Shown here piece by piece: positions 10,265 through 18,897 of a stretch of 47,488 nucleotides of DNA. Location: NCBI GenBank assembly GCA_046160485.1, contig JBJXGV010000023.1, forward strand, positions 1 through 47,488, in the 5' to 3' direction. The notes under the pieces are model-generated. The model did no database searches, was not told where the DNA came from, and saw only the letters and a list, made by a program, of their open reading frames with translations. Every line of letters starts with the position of its first letter. Position 1 is the first letter of the stretch. This DNA is from JBJXGV01 sp046160485 (lineage in GTDB: Bacteria > Orphanbacterota > Orphanbacteria > JBJXGV01). A program made the translations under genes and the position numbers.

Positions 10265-13050
10265 ACCCGGAGCGCTTCGCTCGCATCAAAGAGATCCTGC
10301 TCGCGGTCGAGCGGCTGCCGGCCGAGACGCGCGCGGCGCATCTCGACGAAGCCTGCGGCGGCGACGACGATCTGCGCCGAGAGGTGGAGGCGCTGATGGC
10401 GCAGGACTCGGGGAGCTTCGCGCTCGCGGACTTCGGCGCGCTCGCTCACGCGGAACGCATGGAAGGCGGCGACAGCGCATCGCAACTCGAAGCCCGCAGC
10501 GGAGGCGGTGCGGACGAAGACGGCGAGAGAACCCCAAGGAACCCCGCGCGACGATCCCTTCCGAAGACGATCGGCCAGTACCGCATCCTCGGCATTCTCG
10601 GCGAGGGCGGGATGGGCGTCGTGTATCACGCCGAGCAGACGGGCACGCTTCGCCGCGAGGTGGCGCTCAAGCTGATCCGAGGCGGTCTCGACAGCGCAGC
10701 GGTGGTAGAACGCTTCGAGCTGGAGCGGCAAACGCTCGCGCTCATGAGCCACCCCAACATCGCGCAGGTCCTCGACGCGGGAACGGACGGCGACGGCAAT
10801 CCCTTCTTCGTGATGGAGCTGGTGCGCGGCGTCGCGATCACGCGATTCTGCCGCGACGAAGGGCTCGACCTCCCCGCGCGGCTGGCGCTCTTCCGCACCG
10901 TGTGCAACGCCGTGCAGCATGCGCATCGCAAGGGGGTCATTCATCGCGATCTTAAGCCATCGAACGTTCTCGTCGCGGCGGCCGATGGGGAGATCGTTCC
11001 GAAGGTGATCGACTTCGGCGTGGCGAAGGCGCTCGCGACCGAGCCTACCAATGTGACGCTCACGCGCGAGGGACACCTGATCGGCACGCTCGAGTACATG
11101 AGCCCCGAGCAGGCGCGCGGCGCGGCTGCCGCCGTGGACACGCGAACGGATGTCTACTCGCTCGGCGTCATCCTCTACGAGCTGGTCGGCAACGCGCTGC
11201 CGTACGACGTGAGGACGCTGTCGATCGTCGACGCGGTGCGCGTGATCTGCGAAGAGCCTCCGCGGTCGTTGCGCCGGACGTCCGCCGGCCGGCTCGCGCG
11301 CATCGATTCCGATCTCCAGACGATCGTCGCGAAGGCGCTCGAGAAGAATCCGGAGCGCCGGTACGGCAGCGCTTCGGAGTTGGCGGCTGATCTCGAGCGG
11401 TTCCTGCGGTCGGAGCCGATCGTGGCCCGGCCGGCGAGCCCGGCGTACCTGTTCCGCATGCTTGCAGCCCGCCACAAGGCGGCGTTCGCCGGAGTCGCGA
11501 CGTCCGTCGTCTTCGTGCTCGCGTTCGCCGTCGCGATGGCGGTGATGCTCGGCCGTGAGACGCGCGAGCGCATGCGCGCGGAGCGCGAGGCGCGAAAGGC
11601 CGAGCGCACCAATGAGTTCATGCAGGAGGTCCTCATCGGCTCGCTTCCCGAAGCCCGCGGCCAGGAGGTGACGGTTCGCGAGATGCTCGCGCGCGCCGGC
11701 CGGAAGCTCGATGAAGGCCCTCCCGAGGATCCGTCGCTCGAGGTCGCCGTCCGCTCGTCGCTCGCGAGAACGTACACGGGCATTTCGCGACCCGAAGACG
11801 CCGAGTCACAGCTGCGACTCGCGCTCGTGGCACTCGATCGCTCGAGCGAGGACGTTGGCCGCGACCGCGCGTTGCTCCTGGAATCGCTCGGATCGGCGAT
11901 CTACTACCAAGGCACTCGGAACGCGGAGGCCGAGTCCTTGTATCTCGCGGCGCTCGCGGTCCGGACGCAAGCGCCCGGCGGTCAGCCCGAAGTGGCCGGG
12001 CTTCTGAACAACCTCGCCATGCTCCGAAACCGGCGGGGCGATTTCGCGGGCGCCGAAGCGATGCTTCGCGAGTCGATCCAGATCTCACGGCGACTGTTCG
12101 GTGACGATTTCGATACGCACGCCCTGAGACTTTCGAATCTCGCACGCAACGTCGAGAGCCAAGGACGGCTCGACGAAGCCGAGTCTCTGCTGAGAGACGC
12201 CCTGGAACAGGATCGCCGCAAGGGCCTCGAGTTCGGAGTCGCGCAAACCTCGATGAAGCTGGGGTCTTTCTTGTTGAGGGTGGGAAAGTACGCAGGCGCC
12301 GATTCTTTGCTGGCGCCGGCTGCGGCGACGATGGAGCGGTTGTCCGGAGACGATGCGACCGATTCGCGAGCCTACGGGCGTCTGGAGATCGGCCAACTCC
12401 GAATCGCTCGCGGCGAGCCCGCATCGGCCGAGACATTAATATCCCAGGCGCTCGCGCTGTGGAGCCGCGCCCCGGAGAATGCGAGGACCCTCCAGCGCAA
12501 GGTCGGCGCGCTGCACCACCTCGGTCTCGCTTTCGCCGCGCAGGGTCGTTTCGCGGAAGCCGACAGCGTCCACTCGTGTGCCCTCGACATCCTGCGCACG
12601 CAGTCCGATGAGGACGGTCCACAAATGCCGCTCGTGCTCCAAGGCATTGCCGATGTACGGCGCCGGCAGGGAAGAATGCCCGAGGCTGAAGAGTATCTTC
12701 GCCAGGCGCTACAGATCGGGAACAGCTCAGGCGTGAAGAACCCGGTACTTACGGCATCCTGCGCAATTGATCTCGCCATGCTCCTCCTCGAAAACGATCG
12801 CGCGCAAGACGCGGAGCCTGTCCTGCGAGATTGCCTCGAGCAGACGCTGACCGGCGGCTGGGCGAGCCACTGGACTGCGACGGCCGCGAAGCATCAGCTC
12901 GCGTGCGCGCTCAATGCGCAAGCCCGAGCCGGCGACGAAGCAACGCGCCTGTGGGCCGAGACCCGCGACGCGATGACCTCGGCGTCGTCACCCGTTCCCT
13001 TCGCGCTGCGCGAGCGCCTGCTGCGGCAAGGCGCTCGCACCCTGCCATAG
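10261..13050 (+). CDS. Membrane Ser/Thr protein kinase with TPR sensor region
   Basis: This 929-residue PknB-type kinase starts with GTG overlapping the sigma-factor stop, with GGAG just upstream. Residues 1-60 carry the leader common to this class (RFARIKEILLAVERLPAETR...DEACGGD). The kinase domain spans about 103-385: glycine loop GEGGMGVVY, ATP-anchoring Lys137 (VALKLI), HRDLKPSN with Asp230, DFG with Asp251 and the APE-equivalent SPEQ. All catalytic residues are present, so it should be active. One transmembrane helix lies at about 407-432. Residues 445-929 form many tetratricopeptide repeats of the CHAT/NB-ARC-associated style (AESLYLAALAVR, GRLDEAESLLRDALE). That places the kinase inside the cell and the TPRs outside, where they could sense a protein ligand. 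Confidence 0.92.
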   Translation: MNPERFARIKEILLAVERLPAETRAAHLDEACGGDDDLRREVEALMAQDSGSFALADFGALAHAERMEGGDSASQLEARSGGGADEDGERTPRNPARRSLPKTIGQYRILGILGEGGMGVVYHAEQTGTLRREVALKLIRGGLDSAAVVERFELERQTLALMSHPNIAQVLDAGTDGDGNPFFVMELVRGVAITRFCRDEGLDLPARLALFRTVCNAVQHAHRKGVIHRDLKPSNVLVAAADGEIVPKVIDFGVAKALATEPTNVTLTREGHLIGTLEYMSPEQARGAAAAVDTRTDVYSLGVILYELVGNALPYDVRTLSIVDAVRVICEEPPRSLRRTSAGRLARIDSDLQTIVAKALEKNPERRYGSASELAADLERFLRSEPIVARPASPAYLFRMLAARHKAAFAGVATSVVFVLAFAVAMAVMLGRETRERMRAEREARKAERTNEFMQEVLIGSLPEARGQEVTVREMLARAGRKLDEGPPEDPSLEVAVRSSLARTYTGISRPEDAESQLRLALVALDRSSEDVGRDRALLLESLGSAIYYQGTRNAEAESLYLAALAVRTQAPGGQPEVAGLLNNLAMLRNRRGDFAGAEAMLRESIQISRRLFGDDFDTHALRLSNLARNVESQGRLDEAESLLRDALEQDRRKGLEFGVAQTSMKLGSFLLRVGKYAGADSLLAPAAATMERLSGDDATDSRAYGRLEIGQLRIARGEPASAETLISQALALWSRAPENARTLQRKVGALHHLGLAFAAQGRFAEADSVHSCALDILRTQSDEDGPQMPLVLQGIADVRRRQGRMPEAEEYLRQALQIGNSSGVKNPVLTASCAIDLAMLLLENDRAQDAEPVLRDCLEQTLTGGWASHWTATAAKHQLACALNAQARAGDEATRLWAETRDAMTSASSPVPFALRERLLRQGARTLP

Positions 13051-13363
13051 CGGAGCGCCGAAGGCGGCGGCGGCGCCGTTTCGCTCGATCGCGAACCACC
13101 GCGCTGTTCGCCTTTTCTTTCCCGCCCAACCGCATGTTCCGTGCAAAAGTGCTGCGTGATTTCCAGGATTCGCGCGCATGACCTCAGCAATGGGCGTGGG
13201 CTCAGAGTGGCTTCATGCCCGTCACCAGCGATCCCAGAAGACTGATCTCGTCACACATTGGCCCAGAGCGCGGGCGATGGAGGTCTACATGTCGACTCGA
13301 GCGTCCGAATGCTCATATGGCGAAGCGTCCCGCAATCGTCGGGCAAGGACCGCTCAGCCGTTG
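13051..13363 (+). other. Intergenic region upstream of the FG-GAP surface protein
   Basis: These 313 bp between the kinase stop and the next start hold no recognisable gene. An open frame runs from 13178 into the FG-GAP gene, but its translation lacks signal-peptide or domain character. A GC-rich stretch at 13070-13080 (GGCGGCGGCGCCG) could form weak structure. The promoter of the FG-GAP gene is expected here. Confidence 0.4.
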
Positions 13364-16180
13364 ATGAAACCGAAAGAGCTCGCCTTGTGCTCCCTCATGA
13401 CGCTAGCGGCGTTCGGCTCCGACTCGTGGGCCCAGCCAATCTCATCGACGCCGGTCTGGACGGCCGAGAGCAACCAAACGAACGCAGAGTATGGCGGGTC
13501 CGTGTCTGCCGCCGGAGATGTCAACGGCGACGGCTACGACGACATAATCGTCGGCGCGCACTTATTCGATAACGGCCAGTCAAACGAGGGACGCGTCTTC
13601 GTCTATCACGGCTCTGCCTCCGGGCCATCACCGACGTCCTCGTGGACCACGGAGGTCAACGGGAGCACTGGCGAATTCGGAAAGTGGGTCGCGAACGCGG
13701 GCGACGTGAACGCGGATGGGTACGACGACGTCATCGTCGGCGCCAACCGATGGACCGTGGTTGAACCGGCTGAAGGCCGCGCCTTCGTCTACATGGGCTC
13801 GGCATCGGGCCTCGCGACGACAGCCGCGTGGTCGGTCGAGAGCAATCAAGCCTTCGCGGAACTGGGCAGCAGCGTTGCGGGCGCCGGCGACGTGAACGGA
13901 GATGGCTACGACGATGTCATCGTCGGAGTGGGCCTCTTCGACGGCGGTCAATACAACGAGGGCCGGGCGCTGGTCTATTACGGTTCAGCGACGGGCTTGT
14001 CTACGACCGCCGGATGGACCTATGAGAGCAACCAGAGCAACGCCTTATTCGGATGGAGCGTCGCGGGGGCCGGGGACGTGAATGCGGATGGCTTCGGCGA
14101 CGTTGTTGTCGGCGCAGCCGGGTTCACCAGCGCCAACTCCGGACTCGGGGCCGGTAGTGCATTCCTGTTTCTCGGCTCGCCGGGTGGCTTGCTTCAAGCA
14201 CCGAATCGCAGGATAGACGGCGATGGCGCGGCTGCGGCGTTCGGGTGGTCCGTTGCCGGCGCGGGCGATGTAGACCGCGACGGCTACGCCGATGTCATCA
14301 TCGGGGCGCCCTATGCTTTCGGGGAGTTCGGGGGCGCCTTCATCTACCTCGGGTCAGCAATCGGGCTGTCACCGTGGAGTGCTTGGAGCGCGAGCGGAAG
14401 CTACTGGAGAAACGGTCACTTCGGGAACCAGGTCGGAGGAGCCGGTGATGTGAACGGCGACTGCTATGCCGATGTGATCGTCGGCGCCGACGTGATTGTC
14501 GACCCAGACCTTGGTGCGTCATACCTCGGGCGTGCTTTCGTCTATCTCGGCTCGGCGAACGGTCCCCCAACGACGCCGGACTGGACGGCGGTCGGGCCGC
14601 ACGATGGTTCGCGGTTCGGCTGGAGCCTGGGGACTGCTGGTGACGTGAACGCGGACGGATTCGACGACATCGTCGCGGGCGCGTATGGATACGACAATGG
14701 GGAGACGGACGAGGGAAGTGCATTCGCCTATCTCGGCTCGGATGGCGGTCCTTGCGGTGATCCGCCGACGAGCACGTCGCGCGTTTTCGGCCGAGTGTTC
14801 GAGGCCGCGCCCCCCGCGGATTGCATGCCGAACGCCAGTGTAAGCAAGCCCGGTCTCGAAGGACGCTTCGTGGTCGCCGTTCCCGACGGTGGCGGACTAC
14901 TTCGGATGGCTGCCACAGAGGATGACGGCATCTACTCGATCGAGGTTGCGCCTGGGGATTACACGATCAGCCTCGTCCCAAAAGTGAACTGGGATCAGAC
15001 GTGCCCTACCTCGCCGGAATCCTACCCGGTCACCGCGTCCGAGTCGGACGACGTTGTCGGGGTCGATTTTGGTTCCGATGGATTGGATGTCGTCGATCTC
15101 CGAGTCGACTTGATGGCGGTCGGAACCGCACGAAACGGGTTCTCGACGACGTACGCTGTCACCGTGACCAATGTCGGAGGTGGCTCGCAGGACGCGCTCA
15201 TCGAAATGGATCTCCCCACGCAAACGACCTACGAGTTCAGCTCGAACGGTGGGAAGCTGGTCGACAACACGGTGATGTGGTACGAGCCGGCCTTCGAAGT
15301 CGATGGGGTGAGAAACTACACGGCTCGGATCACGATCGATCCGGGAGCGACGCCCGGCACGAGCCTCATAAACCAGGCGCGAGTCACTCCCGTGGGCGCC
15401 TCTGATGTGAACCCCGGTGACAACGCGGACGATGAACAGAACATCGTCGGGGGCTCCCTCGATCCCAATGACAAGCTCGTGAGCCCCGAAGGCGCCATCG
15501 CGCCAGACCAGCGCCTCACATATCGCGTCCGCTTCCAAAACGTGGGAACGCTCGACGCCATCAACATCGCGATTCGTGACACGCTCGATCCGAATCTGGA
15601 TCTTGCTTCTCTGGCGCTCACCGGGGCGAGTCATGCCATGGAGTACGACATCGCCGGTCGGGAAATCGTCTGGTACTTTCCCGAGATCCATCTACCAGAC
15701 AGCACAACCGACGAGGCCGGCAGCCACGGCAGCGTCGAGTTCGAGATTTCACCGGTAGCAGGAGTGACGCCCGGCACGACTATCGAGAACCGCGCCGGAA
15801 TCTACTTCGACTTCAACCCCGTGGTCATGACGAACACGGTGCTCAACACGATCGCGGACACCACCACGACGGCTGTGACGCCCAATGCGTCGTGCCCGGC
15901 GCCTTGCGTATTCGAACTCAAGCAGAACCAGCCGAATCCATTCGGCGAAACGACCCGGATCGCGTTCCGGCAACCCGCGGCGGGCGAATACGCGCTCCAG
16001 ATCTTCAACGTGGCGGGGGAGGTCGTGCGTCGGTATCGCGGGTTCGGGACGGCGGGTGAGCAGTCGATCTTATGGGACGGCGGGAATTCGGCCGGAAAGC
16101 CCGTTGCGGGGGGTGTGTACTTCTACCAATTGCAGATCGGGCCGAATACCGTGACGAAGCGGATGACGATCATCAGATAG
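13364..16180 (+). CDS. Exported FG-GAP (integrin-alpha-like) repeat protein with FlgD/Ig-like C-terminal sorting domain
   Basis: This 938-residue surface protein starts best at the ATG at 13364, which gives a signal peptide ending at SDSWAQP; the ribosome-binding site is weak. Seven FG-GAP repeats occupy about residues 30-465. Each carries a Ca2+-binding loop such as GDVNGDGYDDIIVGA and a strand like GRAFVYxGSASG, which together make a beta-propeller. A carboxypeptidase-regulatory-like domain follows (about 470-570), then two DUF11/CARDB-like segments, including SLDPNDKLVSPEG and NRAGIYFDFNPVV, known from type IX-type cargo. The last 90 residues are the FlgD/Ig-like tail (LKQNQPNPFGETT, GVYFYQLQIG, ending MTIIR). 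An adhesive or matrix role is inferred. The converging downstream gene overlaps this 3' end by 111 bp as it now reads, probably because of a frameshift there. Confidence 0.88.
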   Translation: MKPKELALCSLMTLAAFGSDSWAQPISSTPVWTAESNQTNAEYGGSVSAAGDVNGDGYDDIIVGAHLFDNGQSNEGRVFVYHGSASGPSPTSSWTTEVNGSTGEFGKWVANAGDVNADGYDDVIVGANRWTVVEPAEGRAFVYMGSASGLATTAAWSVESNQAFAELGSSVAGAGDVNGDGYDDVIVGVGLFDGGQYNEGRALVYYGSATGLSTTAGWTYESNQSNALFGWSVAGAGDVNADGFGDVVVGAAGFTSANSGLGAGSAFLFLGSPGGLLQAPNRRIDGDGAAAAFGWSVAGAGDVDRDGYADVIIGAPYAFGEFGGAFIYLGSAIGLSPWSAWSASGSYWRNGHFGNQVGGAGDVNGDCYADVIVGADVIVDPDLGASYLGRAFVYLGSANGPPTTPDWTAVGPHDGSRFGWSLGTAGDVNADGFDDIVAGAYGYDNGETDEGSAFAYLGSDGGPCGDPPTSTSRVFGRVFEAAPPADCMPNASVSKPGLEGRFVVAVPDGGGLLRMAATEDDGIYSIEVAPGDYTISLVPKVNWDQTCPTSPESYPVTASESDDVVGVDFGSDGLDVVDLRVDLMAVGTARNGFSTTYAVTVTNVGGGSQDALIEMDLPTQTTYEFSSNGGKLVDNTVMWYEPAFEVDGVRNYTARITIDPGATPGTSLINQARVTPVGASDVNPGDNADDEQNIVGGSLDPNDKLVSPEGAIAPDQRLTYRVRFQNVGTLDAINIAIRDTLDPNLDLASLALTGASHAMEYDIAGREIVWYFPEIHLPDSTTDEAGSHGSVEFEISPVAGVTPGTTIENRAGIYFDFNPVVMTNTVLNTIADTTTTAVTPNASCPAPCVFELKQNQPNPFGETTRIAFRQPAAGEYALQIFNVAGEVVRRYRGFGTAGEQSILWDGGNSAGKPVAGGVYFYQLQIGPNTVTKRMTIIR

Positions 16181-18157
16181 TCGTTCACTTCGAGAAGGAC
16201 GGTCCGGCCAGGCTAAGCGACAGAGCATCGGCGCCCGCGGCGGAGACACTCTCTTCGCGCGCGGTGTCGGCGTCGGCGTCAATGGGCGCGTCTTCTCGTT
16301 GGTCGTCTGCGTCCAACGACGCGGGTGCCCCCCGTCGATATCCGTATCGAAAGAAGCGCTGTACCAGAAAGTGCCCGGGCTCACGCGAAGCGCGTTCGGT
16401 CGAATAGATAGCTTGACTGGGCTCCGGCCCACCTTCACGGACTTCACGAGGCTCGCCGGGAAAACCACCGGGCGGAAGATCGACCTCGGAAGCTTGACCT
16501 TGAAGCCTTCCTCCGCAAGTTCCGCGAGCTTGCGCGCGACGTTTTCCGGATCCATGGCGATGCCGCATCGATTCCAGCGATCCTGCGACTCGAGCGCCGC
16601 CATCACCCGGCTCCAGCTTTCCGTAGACGGATCCACGGCGATCGGAAACCTGTCCTCGGGAAACTCGGGGTCGGCGACAATCCCGTCCGGTCCGGCCGCG
16701 AGCACGAACTCCCCGCGGACGATGTACTCTCGCCGGAGAATTCTTCCCTCGATCGGCTCAGACGTTTCGAACTCGCGGCAGACGAGATTCGCCATCCCTT
16801 TCGGATCCCATTTGAAGTGCAGGGTTGCCTCGCTACTGCCGGACTCGATGCTGACGGGCGCCGCGACCTGCACGCGGTTCTCGGCAATCACTGTGACCTC
16901 CGGCCGGCGCGCGCGCAGGACGCCGCGCAATCCGTGGAAATCGAGCCGGACACTCCATCGGCCCGCGGCCATTTGTCCGAACGGCGTCTTCACTTTCAGC
17001 TCTCCATCTTTCGTCGCGCAGAGATCCTTCGTATCGATGTTCAGCTCGACGCGGTCGAGGTAGCGTCGCGCGATCTCGCGCAGAAGATCGGTGAGGAGGC
17101 CCTCGCGCAGCGCGAGCGCAATCTCGCCGGTATCCGCGAGGGCGACAGCGAGCGGTGCGTCGGCGGAGACTCGCGACTCGAGTTCGGCGTGAAGCGCGGC
17201 GTACCGCTCACTCAGCGAAGCCGCACTCCTACCCCGCTTCCCCTCGACGGCGTCATGGTCTCGCTTCGGATCACCCGCCGCGCGGCGTGCGCGTCCAGAT
17301 CGATGGCGACGATCCTTCCGGATCTCGGACCGGTCGCGCGACGGCGGCGATGGCGTCGCGACGGAATCACCCTCGCCGCAAACCACAACATCCGCCGCTA
17401 CCCAAAGTTTGTTGTGAAGCGCGCGCACGCGTTGAACGGCGACCCGAAGCGGAATCGTGGTTGCCGCGATTCGCACGTCACCCGTATCGATCTCGGGTAG
17501 GCGCAACTCGTTTCCGAGCCGCACCGGAATCTCCAAGTCGTAATTCAACCCATCGAACGATTCGATCTTCAGCCAGCCTAGATTCTCGATGAATCGCTCG
17601 GCGAGCCGCGAAAACATCGGGGCGCTCACATCGGTGGCATCGACCGCGATGATGCGCAGGCGTGTTCTGAGAACGCTGACCTCCGGATCGAGATCCACGA
17701 CATCGAGTTCTCCGTAGACACTGATACGAGCGAACGCCGCGTTGGCTTCGTCGTCGCCGAGCCATGCTGAGCCGTCAAGCCGCACGAGCGCTGTTCCGTC
17801 ATCGAAGGAGACGTCGGCGGAACCAAGCGCGATCCGGACGAATCCACCGACAGTCCCCTGGTACGGGATGGCTGTGAGAAGGAGGTTCCGAACGAGCCGC
17901 TCGTCCACGATCACGAGGGCGCGCTCGAATGCGACGAGCGACCCGTCCGCCGGCAACTGCATGAGCTGCTCAAGGCACATCAGCCGGTGTTGAAGCACGA
18001 CCTCGTTCGGCGCGGCGCCAGCGAGAAGCAACGCGCCGCATCCCCGGCTTAAAAGAAAGAGCGCGGCGATGGAGACAATCGCCGCGACGATAAGTCGGCG
18101 GAGCCGCTGAACACTCGTGCGGCTGCTCGACACGTGCCGATAGCCCGCTTGGGTCAT
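16070..18157 (-). CDS. Membrane-anchored protein of unknown function, probable 3' frameshift
   Basis: As it reads, the product has 695 residues: a short cytoplasmic N-terminus, one transmembrane helix at about 20-45 (LIVAAIVSIAALFLLS), then a long extracytoplasmic part in two halves joined by a basic linker at about 270-315. The halves have alternating beta-type segments (VVDLDPEVSVLRTRLRII; VELNIDTKDLCATKDGELKV) that recall two-lobed lipid-binding or AsmA-like periplasmic proteins, but no family is recognised. After residue ~600 (SFDTDIDGG) the composition turns abruptly Pro/Arg-rich and the frame runs antisense into the FG-GAP gene. One extra G in the G6 run (C6 at 16328-16333 on the plus strand) would switch into a frame reading APASLDADDQ...SLAGPSFSK and stopping at 16185, just clear of the neighbour. 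I take that as the original end. Confidence 0.65.
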   Translation of the reverse strand: MTQAGYRHVSSSRTSVQRLRRLIVAAIVSIAALFLLSRGCGALLLAGAAPNEVVLQHRLMCLEQLMQLPADGSLVAFERALVIVDERLVRNLLLTAIPYQGTVGGFVRIALGSADVSFDDGTALVRLDGSAWLGDDEANAAFARISVYGELDVVDLDPEVSVLRTRLRIIAVDATDVSAPMFSRLAERFIENLGWLKIESFDGLNYDLEIPVRLGNELRLPEIDTGDVRIAATTIPLRVAVQRVRALHNKLWVAADVVVCGEGDSVATPSPPSRDRSEIRKDRRHRSGRARRAAGDPKRDHDAVEGKRGRSAASLSERYAALHAELESRVSADAPLAVALADTGEIALALREGLLTDLLREIARRYLDRVELNIDTKDLCATKDGELKVKTPFGQMAAGRWSVRLDFHGLRGVLRARRPEVTVIAENRVQVAAPVSIESGSSEATLHFKWDPKGMANLVCREFETSEPIEGRILRREYIVRGEFVLAAGPDGIVADPEFPEDRFPIAVDPSTESWSRVMAALESQDRWNRCGIAMDPENVARKLAELAEEGFKVKLPRSIFRPVVFPASLVKSVKVGRSPVKLSIRPNALRVSPGTFWYSASFDTDIDGGHPRRWTQTTNEKTRPLTPTPTPRAKRVSPPRAPMLCRLAWPDRPSRSERLSDDRHPLRHGIRPDLQLVEVHTPRNGLSGRIPAVP

Positions 18158-18196
18158 GCTCGTACGCTCATCACAGGAGGAGTTCCTTAACGCGGG

Positions 18197-18712
18197 CTAG
18201 CGAGGCTTTGCTTTGCCCAGATCCGGCGCGTCTACTCTCAACGCCGTGGCGAGATCGATTAGGTGTTCTTGCTCCATCTTCAAGATCTCGTGAATCTGTT
18301 CGGCCATCGCGTATTCCTCATGCGCCTCGCTCTGCTGGGCTCGTTCGCGATAGTGGCGGGTCGCCCCCGACTCATTGTCTAAGTCGACGCGCGAAAGGTC
18401 TTCCGTCGTTTGCGACTGCCGACCAGGCTTGCGCGCAACTGTGAGCACAGCGCCTGGGTTGCCGATCTGCTTTGCGATTCTGAGCGCGCGGGCTAGCTCA
18501 TCGCCTGCGTACTTCTCGAGTTCTTTGTCGATGCCGTTGGACGCAGCGCCCTTGATGGCCTGCCAGCACGCGGTATACGCGACGCGCGCTTGGTACTCTC
18601 GCGCGAGGTTCTCGTTCAAGAGTGCAACCAGGTCCGCGCGCGAACTGGCGCCTGCTGCCGTCGACACTTTCGTCCGATCGGATTGCCTTGGCACGTCGCG
18701 TCCACGGCTCAT
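18197..18712 (-). CDS. Ferritin-like (bacterioferritin-type) four-helix protein
   Basis: This 171-residue protein has the helix pattern of the ferritin-like superfamily. Helix A contains ENLAREYQARVAY, helix B KYAGDELARALRIAKQIG, helix C HEEYAMAEQIHEI and helix D MEQEHLIDL. Iron ligands would be the Glu of AREYQ, the Glu of DELAR, the Glu of HEEY and the ExxH of EQEH. The usual His of the first ExxH is Arg here (ELAR), so the diiron site may be incomplete. The family stores iron or detoxifies oxidants in the cytoplasm. The ATG at 18712 directly follows the stop of a 32-codon ORF (TAGATG), which suggests translational coupling. A DUF-type ferritin relative without iron is an alternative. Confidence 0.7.
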   Translation of the reverse strand: MSRGRDVPRQSDRTKVSTAAGASSRADLVALLNENLAREYQARVAYTACWQAIKGAASNGIDKELEKYAGDELARALRIAKQIGNPGAVLTVARKPGRQSQTTEDLSRVDLDNESGATRHYRERAQQSEAHEEYAMAEQIHEILKMEQEHLIDLATALRVDAPDLGKAKPR

Positions 18713-18811
18713 CTACGGATTCACTTGGAGCGTGCCTACCATCGAAGAATGGAGAGCGACGAACACAACGCACATCCATCGCCCAACGGACTTAGGCTTC
18801 CGATTCAGCAT
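18713..18811 (-). CDS. Small 32-residue hydrophobic ORF upstream of the ferritin-like gene
   Basis: An ATG at 18811 preceded by GGAGG at ideal spacing opens a 32-codon frame whose TAG stop is immediately followed by the ATG of the ferritin-like gene. The peptide has a basic N-terminus (MLNRKPKSVGR) and one hydrophobic stretch (WMCVVFVALHSSMVG), so it could be a small membrane peptide or a translated leader. The ferritin-like gene has no good ribosome-binding site of its own, which supports coupling. No homology is recognised. Confidence 0.5.
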   Translation of the reverse strand: MLNRKPKSVGRWMCVVFVALHSSMVGTLQVNP

Positions 18812-18897
18812 TGTCGAACCTCCTGATGAAACCATTCGGAAAACCAAAAGCTGAACAGCGATCGCGTCATGCAAAGATTCCGCGAGTTCATCGCGTG

